Notes: generated from the sequence alone by a model not told the origin. A stretch of 64,000 nucleotides of DNA from Fluctibacter corallii (GCF_025751585.1 NZ_JAOWKX010000002.1:403662-467661), one strand, 5' to 3'. Shown: positions 38,821-48,620, counted from the first letter of the stretch. Numbers and translations are program-made.

Positions 38821-39828
38821 ATGTACTCACTGTTAAAAACGTTTTTATTAAACCAAGATCCAGAATGGAGCCACGACTTCACTATTAACTGGCTAAAGAA
38901 AACGCAACATTCATTTTTGAATTTTACGTATAAACAACCCGTTGAAGATAAACCCGTTGAATGCTTTGGATTAACCTTTAAAAACCCTGTAGGCCTGGCA
39001 GCTGGGCTTGATAAAAACGGCGAATGCATTGACGCGTTTGCCGCTATGGGGTTTGGTTTCATAGAGGTAGGCACCGTTACACCCAAGCCTCAAACCGGAA
39101 ATGACAAGCCCAGATTGTTCAGGATCCCGGAAAAAAATGCCATCATCAACCGAATGGGGTTTAATAACAAAGGTGTTGATTATTTGGTTGACCGCGTTAA
39201 AGAAGCCAAATACACCGGCATTTTGGGTATCAATATTGGCAAAAATAAAACAACGCCAGAAGAAAACGCCCTAGATGACTATGTAATCTGTTTGCGCAAA
39301 GTGTACGAGTACGCCAGTTATGTAACGGTTAATATTTCATCGCCCAATACACCGGGACTAAGAAATTTACAATATGGTGACGCCTTAGATGCGTTGTTAT
39401 CTGGCCTGAAAGCTGAGCAATTAGCTTTGGCTGAAAAACACGGTAAGTACGTGCCGGTGGTCATCAAAATCGCGCCTGATTTATCCGACGATGAGGTGGC
39501 ATCAATCGCTGAGTCTCTAACGCGTAGCAAAATGGATGGGGTGATTACTACTAATACTACGCTTGATCGTGAGAGTGTCGTGGGCTTGCCTCATGCCCAA
39601 GAAGCGGGCGGTTTAAGTGGTGCGGTTTTGACAGAAAAGAGCCAACATATTACAGCCGAAATGGTTAAATGCCTAAACGGTGCTATGCCAGTTATTGGGG
39701 TCGGTGGCATAAATAATGTAGCAAGTGCTAAAGCACGCTTGGATGCAGGTGCCACTTTGGTACAAGTGTACTCTGCGCTGATCTATCAAGGTCCACCATT
39801 AGTAAAATCGATCGTAAATGGCTTATAA
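38821..39828 (+). CDS. pyrD: Dihydroorotate dehydrogenase, quinone-dependent
   Basis: This 335-residue class 2 enzyme oxidises dihydroorotate to orotate in pyrimidine synthesis and passes electrons to quinone at the inner membrane. The N-terminal amphipathic helix that inserts in the membrane (about 1-40) is present. FMN-binding motifs are [11 protein letters not shown] and IGVGGINN, and the class 2 catalytic-loop Ser lies in [10 protein letters not shown]. The length matches E. coli PyrD. Confidence 0.95.
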   Translation: MYSLLKTFLLNQDPEWSHDFTINWLKKTQHSFLNFTYKQPVEDKPVECFGLTFKNPVGLAAGLDKNGECIDAFAAMGFGFIEVGTVTPKPQTGNDKPRLFRIPEKNAIINRMGFNNKGVDYLVDRVKEAKYTGILGINIGKNKTTPEENALDDYVICLRKVYEYASYVTVNISSPNTPGLRNLQYGDALDALLSGLKAEQLALAEKHGKYVPVVIKIAPDLSDDEVASIAESLTRSKMDGVITTNTTLDRESVVGLPHAQEAGGLSGAVLTEKSQHITAEMVKCLNGAMPVIGVGGINNVASAKARLDAGATLVQVYSALIYQGPPLVKSIVNGL

Positions 39829-39864
39829 CGATCAATATAGGATCTTTTAAACCTAGAATAAAAA

Positions 39865-39886
39865 AATCTTTTAAAATTAAAAGATT
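39865..39886. other. AT-rich hairpin between pyrD and zapC
   Basis: The perfect 8-bp inverted repeat AATCTTTT/AAAAGATT has a 6-nt loop, preceded by an A run. It may be a weak terminator on the minus strand or a weak pyrD 3' end. Confidence 0.35.
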
Positions 39887-39924
39887 AGCCTTAAATATAG
39901 ACAAGGTTCTAGGGGAGTAGAAGT

Positions 39925-40458
39925 ATGTTAACACCTGATGTGTCGTGGTATTGGTATGTGGATGAACAACGCAATTGCTTAAGCATTGCGCTGTCTGAAA
40001 CATTGCATTTTGCTACGCCTTATCAGGTGAAGCAACTGATTGATATTCCAAGACGCCCCTGTCCAATTACGTTAGAACAAATGGCATTTTTTCATGAGCT
40101 GCACCAAGCTATATTGTCGGTCAATGTGTCTTACTCGGATGCCGAAATATTGCAAATGCTATTAAATGCCATGGCTGCGATGTTTTTTCATAAACATGTT
40201 GCTCAAAAAAATTGGCTATATCATGAAGCAGAAGAACCTGTACAAGGCGATGTATTTGGTTTAATTTCCACCGATCATGGCCAGACTACATGCTTAATAT
40301 TCGCCGTTGAAGGGGGCTCAGCTAAAGCGATAACGCTAGATTCCTTGCACCTCACTGACGATAAATCTATCGATACATTTTCGCTTATTCGCGTTTCCAC
40401 TCATCGGTTAAGCCCGGTGAGCACCCAAGTTTCGTTACGTCAACTGCGACGAGCTTAG
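39925..40458 (+). CDS. zapC: Cell division protein ZapC
   Basis: This 177-residue cytosolic protein bundles FtsZ filaments at the division ring. It matches the family by an N-terminal WYWYVDEQRNCLSIALS, a central block similar to E. coli ZapC, and a C-terminal region ending with V..QVSLRQL. Its position between pyrD and rlmKL is the conserved one. Similarity is modest, as usual for ZapC. Confidence 0.85.
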   Translation: MLTPDVSWYWYVDEQRNCLSIALSETLHFATPYQVKQLIDIPRRPCPITLEQMAFFHELHQAILSVNVSYSDAEILQMLLNAMAAMFFHKHVAQKNWLYHEAEEPVQGDVFGLISTDHGQTTCLIFAVEGGSAKAITLDSLHLTDDKSIDTFSLIRVSTHRLSPVSTQVSLRQLRRA

Positions 40459-40554
40459 CAATGCTGGCCCTCGAGGCTCTGAGTTAATGCTACAAATTGA
40501 GGCTAAAATACCGATTAGTTGCGGGGCGTTTGTCAATGTAAGTAAAGGATACTT

Positions 40555-41400
40555 ATGAAAAAGATAATAACGGCACTCACGCTACTATGTGTCGCAGCAG
40601 CAAACGGAATTGTTATTCGCCATGATGTTGATGATTCAAAATATCGAGTTGATGACAACACTTTACCTCAACTCGCCACGTTCTATATAGACGGCGCACA
40701 TGGGATTCTTATAGAGCCAGATTGGGTATTAAGTGCAGCTCATACTACCTTTTGCCTTCGAACTGGTTCGTTAATTTCTATAGCGGGTAGGTTGTATACC
40801 GTAGACTCTGTTTTTGTACATAAAAATTATACTCCCGTTAAGAGCCACGATATCGCTTTGATTAAATTACGTGACTCTGTTGAGGGAATTAAACCATTTT
40901 CATTGAATACAACCCAGAATGAAGAAGGTCAATCTATGTGGTTCATTGGTATGGGCGGGACCGGTAATGGCAAGACTGGGCAAACCATTGATAATGCAGA
41001 AAATAAAGGGCAGTTGCGAATCGCACAAAATGTTGTTGACTCTGCTGACGGACCATTACTGACATTTACTTTTGACAGTGAAAGTAAAGGGCTCCCTTTA
41101 GAGGGCGTATCTGGAGGAGGCGACAGTGGCAGTCCGGCTTATACTGTTAATGACCATGGCGGAACCGTATACGGTGTTAGTTCTCGAGTGGAAGGCGGAG
41201 GTATTGGACGTTACGGCGTGAAAGAGATATACAGTCGAGTATCTTATTTCTCGCAGTGGATAGCACATATTATAAATGGCGATAATGTAGATATTATTTC
41301 TTACAATGCGCTGCAATCACTTCCTGCGGGCTTAACAGAAGAGATATTACCGGCGGTTTGTAAAGAGATAGGTTTGAATAACGCTTCGTTGGTAGATTAA
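40555..41400 (+). CDS. Secreted trypsin-like serine protease (S1 family)
   Basis: This 281-residue protein has a signal peptide (about 1-18, ANG before the cut) and a complete S1A triad: His in LSAAHT (about 62), Asp in SHDIALIKL (about 99), and Ser in GGGDSGSPAY (about 190). The predicted mature N-terminus is Ile-Val-Ile. A free Ile-Val N-terminus is what activates trypsin-like enzymes, so no propeptide seems to be needed. It interrupts the conserved zapC-rlmKL order and may be an insertion. The RBS AAGGA lies just upstream. Confidence 0.85.
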   Translation: MKKIITALTLLCVAAANGIVIRHDVDDSKYRVDDNTLPQLATFYIDGAHGILIEPDWVLSAAHTTFCLRTGSLISIAGRLYTVDSVFVHKNYTPVKSHDIALIKLRDSVEGIKPFSLNTTQNEEGQSMWFIGMGGTGNGKTGQTIDNAENKGQLRIAQNVVDSADGPLLTFTFDSESKGLPLEGVSGGGDSGSPAYTVNDHGGTVYGVSSRVEGGGIGRYGVKEIYSRVSYFSQWIAHIINGDNVDIISYNALQSLPAGLTEEILPAVCKEIGLNNASLVD

Positions 41401-41562
41401 ATAGGTTGGGTACTACTGGGTTTATGTGGCCGAAGAACACATACATCGAACAAAATGAATTTACGATAAACGGTACGGAATTAACTTAGCGGTTTACCTG
41501 TATATTTTCAGGAAAAATACCGAAAACCTGCGTATAATCCCCCCTCGTTTTTTAATCTGGAT

Positions 41563-43668
41563 ATGTATATGTACGATATTTTGGCCACCACGTCTCTTGG
41601 CTTGGATGAACTTTTGGCGAGTGAAATTAAGGCACTTTGCCCAGACGTTGAGACACGTGTAAAACCGGGGCAGGTGTTATTCACTGCTTCGCAGGCTGAT
41701 GCATATCGTATTTGCTTATGGTCTAGGTTGGCCAACCGCGTACTAATAAAATTAGCCGAAGGTGATCTGGCACATCCAGACGATCTTTATAATATCGCCA
41801 GCAAAGTAAATTGGACTGCACATTTTGATGCTTCTAATACGTTTGCGGTCGATTTTATTGGCACCAATAAAGTTATCAACAATACGCAATTCGGCGCAGT
41901 GCGTGTTAAAGACGCTATTGTCGATCAATTCAATGATTTGTTTGATGAACGGCCAGATGTTGACCGTCAAACTCCAGACATACGTATCCAAGCGCGTCTA
42001 AAGCGTAACCAAATTAGTGTATATCTTGATCTTGGTGGCGGCAGTTTACATCAACGTCATTACCGCCAAGATACGGGCGCAGCACCACTTAAAGAGCACG
42101 TAGCTGCAGCAATGTTAATGCGCAGTGGGTGGGCAGAAAACCAAGAGTCGCCATTGATTGATCCCATGTGTGGTTCAGGTACGATTGTCATTGAAGCTGC
42201 GTTAATGGCAGCGAATATTGCGCCAGGCTTCATGAGAGATGCGTGGGGCTTTTCTCATTGGAAACAACATGATGAACGTTTATGGGAGTCATTGTTGGCA
42301 CATGCTAAAACGTCCCAGCGAGAAGTGAATACACCGATTCGCGGTTCAGATAACGACATGCGGGTAATTAAGCTGGCTAAACAGAACGCAGACGCGGCAG
42401 GAGTTTATCATCTCGTTGATTTTTCACAAAAAGATGCCACTAAACTTCAAATTAATGATTTGAAAGAGGGGTATATTGTTTGTAACCCGCCTTACGGAGA
42501 ACGTTTAGGGGAGCTAACATCTCTTTTGCCATTGTTCAAGCGCTGGGGGAATCAGTTAAAGCGTCAGTGCGTGGGCTGGAAAATGGCATTATTAACATCG
42601 AATAGAGACTTGCTCAGGCAGCTAAAACTGGTAGCCAAAAAAGACTACAAAATGATGAACGGCAGTCTTGAATGTCAGTTGGTCAATTACGTGCTTGATG
42701 AAAAAAACTGTGAGATCCGCGAAACCGAGCAAGAAGGTGATTTTGCCAACCGTTTAAAAAAGAATATTAAGCGCCTGAACAAGTGGCTTAAATCTGAAGA
42801 TACCAATTGTTATCGTGTTTATGATGCTGATTTACCAGAATACAATGTGGCTATTGACCGTTACGATGATTGGGTAGTAGTGCAGGAATACGCAGCGCCG
42901 AAAAATATACCTGAGCACAAGACACGTCGTCGCCTTCACGAAGTCTTGATCGCATTACCTGACGTGTTGGGGATTGATCCGGAACATATTGCCTTAAAAG
43001 TACGTCAGCAACAAAAAGGGGGTAATCAGTATGAAAAGATTGCCTCAGAAAAACACATGATGCAGGTATTTGAGAACGGCGCAGCATTCTACGTTAACCT
43101 TAAAGACTACCTTGATACGGGACTGTTTCTTGATCACCGTATTACGCGTCAGCGCGTTAAGTCGATGGTGAAAGGTAAAGACGTGCTGAATTTGTTCTCA
43201 TACACGGGCAGTGTTTCTGTGCATGCTGCACTGGGTGGTGCCAGAAGTGTGACAACGGTCGATATGTCAAAGACCTATCTAGAGTGGGCTAAACGGAACT
43301 TTAGCTTGAATAAATTGAAAGGCGCTTACGAGTTCGTACAAGCTGATTGTTTGAATTGGTTATCGGAAACAAAGCAGAAGTTCGATTTTATCTTTATCGA
43401 TCCACCTTCATTTTCTAATTCAAAACGCATGGATACGACTTGGGATGTGCAACGAGATCATGTTTCATTACTCTCAGACGCAATAAACGCATTAAATCCA
43501 GGTGGTATTATTATGTTTTCGAATAACCTGAGACAATTTAAGTTAGACATAGACGCATTAACCAGCCTAGGCGTGTCAATCTCTGACATTACGAAAGAAA
43601 CGATTCCTGAAGACTTTCAACGAAATCAAAAAATTCACCATTGCTGGATTTTGCAAAAAAATGACTAA
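41563..43668 (+). CDS. rlmL: Bifunctional 23S rRNA methyltransferase RlmKL
   Basis: This 701-residue fusion methylates G2445 (N-terminal RlmL part) and G2069 (C-terminal RlmK part) of 23S rRNA. The N-terminal THUMP domain (about 1-160) is followed by the RlmL Rossmann domain, with DPMCGSGTIVIEAAL and NPPYGE. The RlmK domain has GKDVLNLFSYTGSVSVHAA and DPPSFSNSK. The length matches E. coli. A second ATG two codons in could be the start. The 3' end overlaps the next gene by 8 nt. Confidence 0.94.
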   Translation: MYMYDILATTSLGLDELLASEIKALCPDVETRVKPGQVLFTASQADAYRICLWSRLANRVLIKLAEGDLAHPDDLYNIASKVNWTAHFDASNTFAVDFIGTNKVINNTQFGAVRVKDAIVDQFNDLFDERPDVDRQTPDIRIQARLKRNQISVYLDLGGGSLHQRHYRQDTGAAPLKEHVAAAMLMRSGWAENQESPLIDPMCGSGTIVIEAALMAANIAPGFMRDAWGFSHWKQHDERLWESLLAHAKTSQREVNTPIRGSDNDMRVIKLAKQNADAAGVYHLVDFSQKDATKLQINDLKEGYIVCNPPYGERLGELTSLLPLFKRWGNQLKRQCVGWKMALLTSNRDLLRQLKLVAKKDYKMMNGSLECQLVNYVLDEKNCEIRETEQEGDFANRLKKNIKRLNKWLKSEDTNCYRVYDADLPEYNVAIDRYDDWVVVQEYAAPKNIPEHKTRRRLHEVLIALPDVLGIDPEHIALKVRQQQKGGNQYEKIASEKHMMQVFENGAAFYVNLKDYLDTGLFLDHRITRQRVKSMVKGKDVLNLFSYTGSVSVHAALGGARSVTTVDMSKTYLEWAKRNFSLNKLKGAYEFVQADCLNWLSETKQKFDFIFIDPPSFSNSKRMDTTWDVQRDHVSLLSDAINALNPGGIIMFSNNLRQFKLDIDALTSLGVSISDITKETIPEDFQRNQKIHHCWILQKND

Positions 43669-43900
43669 ACACATTGCTTTTTACTCTGGCCCTCATTGTC
43701 ATTTGTGTGACGTTGCCGCTGACGTGGTGGCAGCCGTGAAAGAGAGCCAAGAATGGACATTTGAGAAAATTAACATCAAAACAGACCACCAGCTTATGCA
43801 TTTGTATGGCGCGCGTATTCCAGTTTTAAAGCGAACAGATACGCAAGAGGAATTGGGTTGGCCGTTTGATGAAGTGGCATTAAGAGAGTTTTTACGTTGA
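43661..43900 (+). CDS. Glutaredoxin-like (DUF836) thioredoxin-fold protein
   Basis: This 79-residue protein has a CHLC redox motif near residue 12 and the cis-Pro region ARIPVLKR, as in DUF836/glutaredoxin-like families. It overlaps the rlmKL 3' end by 8 nt and its stop TGA overlaps the TTG start of uup. So three genes are coupled in the order rlmKL, this gene, uup. Confidence 0.85.
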   Translation: MTKHIAFYSGPHCHLCDVAADVVAAVKESQEWTFEKINIKTDHQLMHLYGARIPVLKRTDTQEELGWPFDEVALREFLR

Positions 43901-45801
43901 GCTTATTTCAGTTAAAAAATGCGCAGCTGGCTTTTGGGCATTTCCCTTTATTAGATGGGGTTGAGTTTAATGTGCACCCTAAGGAACGCATCTGTTTGGT
44001 CGGAAGAAACGGTTGCGGCAAATCGACACTCTTAAAAGTAATTAATGGCGATATTCAGTTAGATGATGGTCAAAGACTATTGCCGTCTGAAGTCAGAATT
44101 TCGCGTCTACCACAAGATCCTCCTCAGAATATTACCTCCTCAATTTTTGATTACGTTGCAGAAGGTATGGCGGATGTGGGTGATACGTTAAAGGCCTATT
44201 TCCATCAGGCCAATGCGGTGAGTGCCGACCCCTCCGAGAAAAATCTTGCTAGGCTAGAGGCACTGCAGCACGAGCTTGAACATAAAGATGCTTGGAAATT
44301 TGAACAGCATATTCAGCAGGTACTAACAAAACTGAATCTTCAGGCCGATTTGTCGTTGGCAAGTTTATCTGGTGGCTGGCGAAGAAAAGCAGCCCTTGCA
44401 CGCGCATTGGCAGGCGATCCAGATATTTTGCTGCTAGACGAGCCGACTAACCATCTCGATATCAATATGATCAAATGGCTGGAAGATAGCTTGAAAGACT
44501 ATCAAGGTGCTATTGTGTTTGTTAGCCACGACCGTGCATTTATTCGAAATGTCGCCACACGCATTATCGATTTAGATCGTGGTCATTTAAGTAGTTATCC
44601 GGGTAATTACCAAACATATTTAGAGAAAAAAGCTGAAGACCTTGCCGTTGAGGCGAATGCCAATGCAGAGTTTGATAAAAAACTGAGCCAGGAAGAAACC
44701 TGGATACGTCAAGGAATCAAGGCGAGGCGCACGCGTAACGAAGGACGGGTGAGGGCGCTAAAAGCGTTAAGAGAAGAACATGCAAAGCGTAGAAAAGTGC
44801 AAGGTAAAGCGTCTATAACGCTTAATGATGCGGCAAGCTCTGGTAAACGGGTGTTCGAAGCCAAAGGGTTGTCATACGCCTATGGTGACAAACCTATCGT
44901 GAAACACCTTGATTTTGCGGTGTATCGTGGAGATAAAGTAGCATTAGTTGGACCAAATGGGTGCGGTAAAAGTACGTTGATTAAGCTTTTACTAGGTGAC
45001 TTGCACGCTGATAATGGCAAAGTAGAACAGGGCACAAATTTAGAAGTCGCCTACTTTGACCAGCACCGGGAAGCCCTCGATCCAGACAAAACAGTGATTG
45101 ATGTGGTTGCTGATGGTAAGCGTGAAGTCACCATCAATGGACGCTCAAAACACGTTATAAGCTATCTTCAAGACTACCTATTCACGCCTGCGAGGATCCA
45201 ATCTCCCGTTAGCTCTTTGTCTGGCGGCGAGAAGAACCGTTTGCTTCTTGCGAAACTGCTGTTGCGTCCAAGTAATTTATTGATTCTTGATGAGCCAACT
45301 AATGATTTGGATGTCGAGACACTGGAATTGCTAGAAGATATTCTTTCACAATATCAAGGCACTTTGTTATTAGTGAGCCACGATCGTGAATTTGTAGATA
45401 ACGTCGTAACATCAAGCTTATTTTTTGAAGGCAATGGCGTTATAAAAGAGTTTGTCGGTGGATATCAAAGTATTTACGATTGGTATAGTGAGAAAGAAAA
45501 GGCAAGTCAGGTTACACAGGAAACTTCTGATAAATCTGAGAGTCCTAAAACAAAGTCTTCTCCCCGCAAGAGCAAGAAGCTATCATACAAGCTTCAGCTA
45601 GAGTTGGATGCGCTACCAGCCAAAATAGAATCGCTGGAAGCAGAAAAAGAAGCATTAGAACAAGAAGTCAGTGAACCAGACTTTTTTAAGCAAGATCCCG
45701 CTTCATCTAACAGTAAATTGACACGATTAAGTGACATAAGCTCAGAGTTAGACTCTGCTTATTTACGATGGGATGAGCTGGAAGGAATGCAGAACGAATA
45801 A
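43897..45801 (+). CDS. uup: ABC-F ATPase Uup
   Basis: This 634-residue soluble protein has two ABC domains in series, with Walker A GRNGCGKST and GPNGCGKST, signature LSGGWRRKA and LSGGEKNR, and Walker B followed by DEPTNHLD and DEPTNDLD. A C-terminal coiled coil (about 550-634) corresponds to the DNA/rRNA-binding tail of Uup. ABC-F proteins act on the ribosome; Uup affects transposon excision and ribosome function. It starts with TTG inside the TTGA overlap. Confidence 0.93.
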   Translation: MSLFQLKNAQLAFGHFPLLDGVEFNVHPKERICLVGRNGCGKSTLLKVINGDIQLDDGQRLLPSEVRISRLPQDPPQNITSSIFDYVAEGMADVGDTLKAYFHQANAVSADPSEKNLARLEALQHELEHKDAWKFEQHIQQVLTKLNLQADLSLASLSGGWRRKAALARALAGDPDILLLDEPTNHLDINMIKWLEDSLKDYQGAIVFVSHDRAFIRNVATRIIDLDRGHLSSYPGNYQTYLEKKAEDLAVEANANAEFDKKLSQEETWIRQGIKARRTRNEGRVRALKALREEHAKRRKVQGKASITLNDAASSGKRVFEAKGLSYAYGDKPIVKHLDFAVYRGDKVALVGPNGCGKSTLIKLLLGDLHADNGKVEQGTNLEVAYFDQHREALDPDKTVIDVVADGKREVTINGRSKHVISYLQDYLFTPARIQSPVSSLSGGEKNRLLLAKLLLRPSNLLILDEPTNDLDVETLELLEDILSQYQGTLLLVSHDREFVDNVVTSSLFFEGNGVIKEFVGGYQSIYDWYSEKEKASQVTQETSDKSESPKTKSSPRKSKKLSYKLQLELDALPAKIESLEAEKEALEQEVSEPDFFKQDPASSNSKLTRLSDISSELDSAYLRWDELEGMQNE

Positions 45802-45825
45802 AACTAGAAGTAAACGGGATATTTA

Positions 45826-47469
45826 ATGAAAATTAATCAGCTGTTTTTAGCGGTGTCGGTATCATTGGCTGCTATACCTATTTCTCAAGCGGCAACCTAT
45901 CGTGTAGTAGAACTTCCATTGCAAACCCTTGCCAAACACAGCTTTGGTGCCGCTATCAATGAAAGCGGTGAGCAAGTGGCTAACGTCACGTTTCCATTCA
46001 ACCCCTATATTGATGTGTCGCTATTGGATTTTGAAAATGGCAGTTTTGTTAGCGCGTTAACAGACGTAGAGGCTGCCAAAGCAGGAAACTTTAATGCCGA
46101 TGACTTGGCTACAATATATAACTATATTCGCACTGAAAATGAGAGCGTTGTATTTCAACAGATTGGGATTAAAAGAAGTTACTATATTGAAGATAGTGCT
46201 CATGAGCTTGTGGGTTATGATATTGTCGATCCTGCAACAGGTAGCCTCACTGAAAGTAATGATGTAATTAGCTATGCAATTAATAACGCTGGTTATGTTG
46301 TTGGGCAAAGCGAAGCACCATTCAGAACACAGCCATACACGAATGAAAGTGGTCAGCAAACAAATTTCGTTATAAACGACTTTTCAAAGCGAGGATTTGT
46401 TGAAATAAATAATCAACTTATCGAGCTTCTTCCTCCTGACTTACAAAATGGGGGAATCAGTTCAGCGTTCGGTATCAATAATAATAATACCGTTGTGGGC
46501 TTTGGCTCGATTGGTGTGTCTGACATTATGTCTTCTGGGCTTGAAAATTGTGCGAATGAAGAGGAAAGAGGGGGGTTGTCTCAAGAGGCATGTAATGTTG
46601 CAATGCGTGAAGAGGCCGAAGAATCTCGATTTGAACGCAGAGCAATGGTTTGGCAGTTGGGAGATGATGGGAGCATCGTTGATACCAAAACCCTTGGCAT
46701 GATTATTTCTCCTGAAGACGACAATGAAAAAGTCTATTTTAGTCGCGCCAATGCTGTGAACAATCACGGGTTAATTGTAGGGGTGTCGAGTGACTATTAC
46801 CGAGGTAATGAATCTCAGCTAACTGAAATTGCCGCTGTATTTGATGGTGACACTGTAGAAGGTTTCGTTGACCACGAAGAATATTTTGGCGGCTCTGCAA
46901 CAGCTGTCAACGATAACAATATTGTGGTGGGATACGGACTGAAGCAGTTCAATCGCATAACACGTAACCGTATGGTGGTTTATGACTATAATACGAAAGA
47001 CGTTACTTATCCTTTAGGCTTCTTTAATAGTTCATCTACGACGCCGCGTTCAATAAACAATCTAGGGCTTGTTGTTGGTGATGCTGAAATTGAAACTGGC
47101 ATAACGTCTAATCGCCGTAGGGTGGGATTTTTATACAACGTCGACGATGGTACATTCACCGATATCAATACGCTGCTTACCTGTGACTCTCCGTATACAA
47201 TAGTACAAGCTAATGATATTAACGAGCGTAATGAAATTATTGGAACTGCCGAAATTTATGTTCAAGCGCGCGATATTAATGGCGACTTGATGACGAATTC
47301 AAACGATGAACCAATAATGGAAAGTAAAGTGGTTGCCGTTAAGCTTGAGCCGACCTCTGGCGAGGTTGAAAGCTGTGAGCTGCCTTCAGAGGAAACGGAG
47401 CGTAAAGGGGGCAGTTTATACTGGCTGCTACCTGTGCTTGCAGTACTTGGATTCCGCCGTAAAAAATAG
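45826..47469 (+). CDS. DUF3466 exported protein with a GlyGly-CTERM-like C-terminal tail
   Basis: This 547-residue protein has a signal peptide (about 1-22, ending SQA) and a body with repeated AIN.xGxVVG-type motifs (for example YAINNAGYVVGQSEAP, FGINNNNTVVGFGS, AVNDNNIVVGYG, SINNLGLVVGD), a likely beta-propeller of the DUF3466 family. The C-terminus reads KGGSLYWLLPVLAVLGFRRKK, the glycine, hydrophobic helix and basic cluster of a GlyGly-CTERM sorting tail cleaved by rhombosortase. It follows uup by 24 nt and has its own terminator. Confidence 0.85.
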   Translation: MKINQLFLAVSVSLAAIPISQAATYRVVELPLQTLAKHSFGAAINESGEQVANVTFPFNPYIDVSLLDFENGSFVSALTDVEAAKAGNFNADDLATIYNYIRTENESVVFQQIGIKRSYYIEDSAHELVGYDIVDPATGSLTESNDVISYAINNAGYVVGQSEAPFRTQPYTNESGQQTNFVINDFSKRGFVEINNQLIELLPPDLQNGGISSAFGINNNNTVVGFGSIGVSDIMSSGLENCANEEERGGLSQEACNVAMREEAEESRFERRAMVWQLGDDGSIVDTKTLGMIISPEDDNEKVYFSRANAVNNHGLIVGVSSDYYRGNESQLTEIAAVFDGDTVEGFVDHEEYFGGSATAVNDNNIVVGYGLKQFNRITRNRMVVYDYNTKDVTYPLGFFNSSSTTPRSINNLGLVVGDAEIETGITSNRRRVGFLYNVDDGTFTDINTLLTCDSPYTIVQANDINERNEIIGTAEIYVQARDINGDLMTNSNDEPIMESKVVAVKLEPTSGEVESCELPSEETERKGGSLYWLLPVLAVLGFRRKK

Positions 47470-47492
47470 AAACTTTTTCTAAGGTATTGATG

Positions 47493-47518
47493 AACCTCGC
47501 TGAATGCGGGGTTTTTTT
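47493..47518 (+). terminator. Terminator after the DUF3466 gene
   Basis: The 8-bp stem AACCTCGC/GCGGGGTT, with one wobble, has a TGAAT loop and a seven-T tail. Confidence 0.9.
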
Positions 47519-47758
47519 ATGCCTAGCGTTTCTGGCTGTATAGGAAACGGTAGGTATTATTACCCTATATTACTTAGTGTAACCAAAATGTAATATTTAT
47601 AATAAAATATTGTAAGTGAAAAAAATGCGCTAATTCATTGCGTTATATCAAGTCAATGGGAAATTAAAATAAAAGCCATTGAACCTCGAGTTACGATCCT
47701 TTATCACTAGAGTGTGGTCATGCAGACCACGGTGTTAAACTTCAGAAGAGGTCCCTCA
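47519..47758 (+). promoter_or_regulatory. Leader and promoter region of rmf
   Basis: These 240 bp are AT rich and hold no gene. The only clear signal is the ribosome-binding site AGAAGAGG 7 nt before the rmf ATG. Two AATATT blocks form a loose dyad near 47600-47620. rmf is known to be growth-phase controlled, but no specific operator is visible. Confidence 0.4.
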
Positions 47759-47935
47759 ATGAAAAGACAAAAACGAGATAAACTTAATCGTGCACATGCT
47801 AAAGGTTATCAAGCTGGAATTAGTGGTCGTTCCAAAGAAAATTGTCCATTTCAAGCGCAAGAGCCGCGTTCATATTGGCTCGGGGGATGGCGTGAAGCCG
47901 TCGAGGATCGAAGTTTAGGATTAGTTAAAGGATAA
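47759..47935 (+). CDS. rmf: Ribosome modulation factor
   Basis: This 58-residue basic protein dimerises 70S ribosomes into 100S particles in stationary phase. It starts KRQKRDKLNRAHAKGYQAG and keeps GRSKENCPF, YWLGGWREA, matching E. coli Rmf. The start at 47759 follows a clear AGAAGAGG. The conserved pair rmf (plus) and fabA (minus) are convergent here and share the hairpin between them. Confidence 0.93.
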   Translation: MKRQKRDKLNRAHAKGYQAGISGRSKENCPFQAQEPRSYWLGGWREAVEDRSLGLVKG

Positions 47936-47940
47936 AGACA

Positions 47941-47966
47941 GGGCCCCGAAAGGGGCTCCGATTTTT
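47941..47966. terminator. Shared terminator between convergent rmf and fabA
   Basis: The GGGCCCC/GGGGCTC stem has a GAAA loop and a T run on the plus strand. The minus strand reads a less T-rich tail, so it works mainly for rmf, perhaps for both. Confidence 0.8.
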
Positions 47967-47981
47967 ACGGCTGGTATAGGA

Positions 47982-48500
47982 TTAGAAATTTGATGTATCT
48001 TGAAATAATCCGACTTTAAGATCATCAGCTTTGTAGATTTCTCTACCATCTACCTCTACAACACCGTCACCTAGCCCCATAAACAATTTACGTTTTATTA
48101 CACGCTTCATGTGGATTTTATATGTGACTTTCTTTGCGGTGGGTAGGATTTGACCTGTAAATTTCACTTCGCCTACACCAAGCGCTCTTCCTTTGCCTGG
48201 CCCATCACTCCAGCCTAAAAAGAATCCGACCAATTGCCACATAGCGTCTAACCCCAAACAGCCCGGCATAACGGGATCACCCGGAAAGTGGCATTGGAAA
48301 AACCATAGATCAGGGTGTATGTCTAATTCAGCTTCGATGTACCCTTTGTCATACTTACCACCTTCTTCAGAGATTCTGGTAATTCTGTCCATCATTAACA
48401 TATTTGGCGCGGGAAGCTGACTATTACCTGGACCGAAAAGTTCGCCACGGCTGCATGAGAGAAGTTCTTCTTTAGTAAAACAGGATTTTCTTTCTGACAT
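47982..48500 (-). CDS. fabA: 3-hydroxydecanoyl-ACP dehydratase/isomerase FabA
   Basis: This 172-residue enzyme, the same length as in E. coli, dehydrates 3-hydroxyacyl-ACP and isomerises the C10 intermediate to start unsaturated fatty-acid synthesis. The active-site His and Asp are in [28 protein letters not shown] (given here as landmarks: His near residue 70 and Asp near 84). A FabR-like palindrome lies 35 bp upstream of the start. Confidence 0.95.
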   Translation of the reverse strand: MSERKSCFTKEELLSCSRGELFGPGNSQLPAPNMLMMDRITRISEEGGKYDKGYIEAELDIHPDLWFFQCHFPGDPVMPGCLGLDAMWQLVGFFLGWSDGPGKGRALGVGEVKFTGQILPTAKKVTYKIHMKRVIKRKLFMGLGDGVVEVDGREIYKADDLKVGLFQDTSNF

Positions 48501-48535
48501 AATTGTTTTGCTTATTAATTTCGAGCCGCTAATTT

Positions 48536-48553
48536 AGCGAACACTTGTACGCT
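48536..48553 (-). promoter_or_regulatory. FabR/DesT-like operator upstream of fabA
   Basis: The 18-bp sequence AGCGAACACTTGTACGCT is an inverted repeat with a single mismatch. It closely resembles published TetR-type FabR/DesT operators that control unsaturated fatty-acid genes, and it sits 35 bp before the fabA start. The match is from memory and not from a matrix search. Confidence 0.65.
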
Positions 48554-48620
48554 AAACAACTCCGAACAGTGAATTATTTATGACAATAGCGTGACAGTTG
48601 AGCGTTCACATGTTTTTTAT

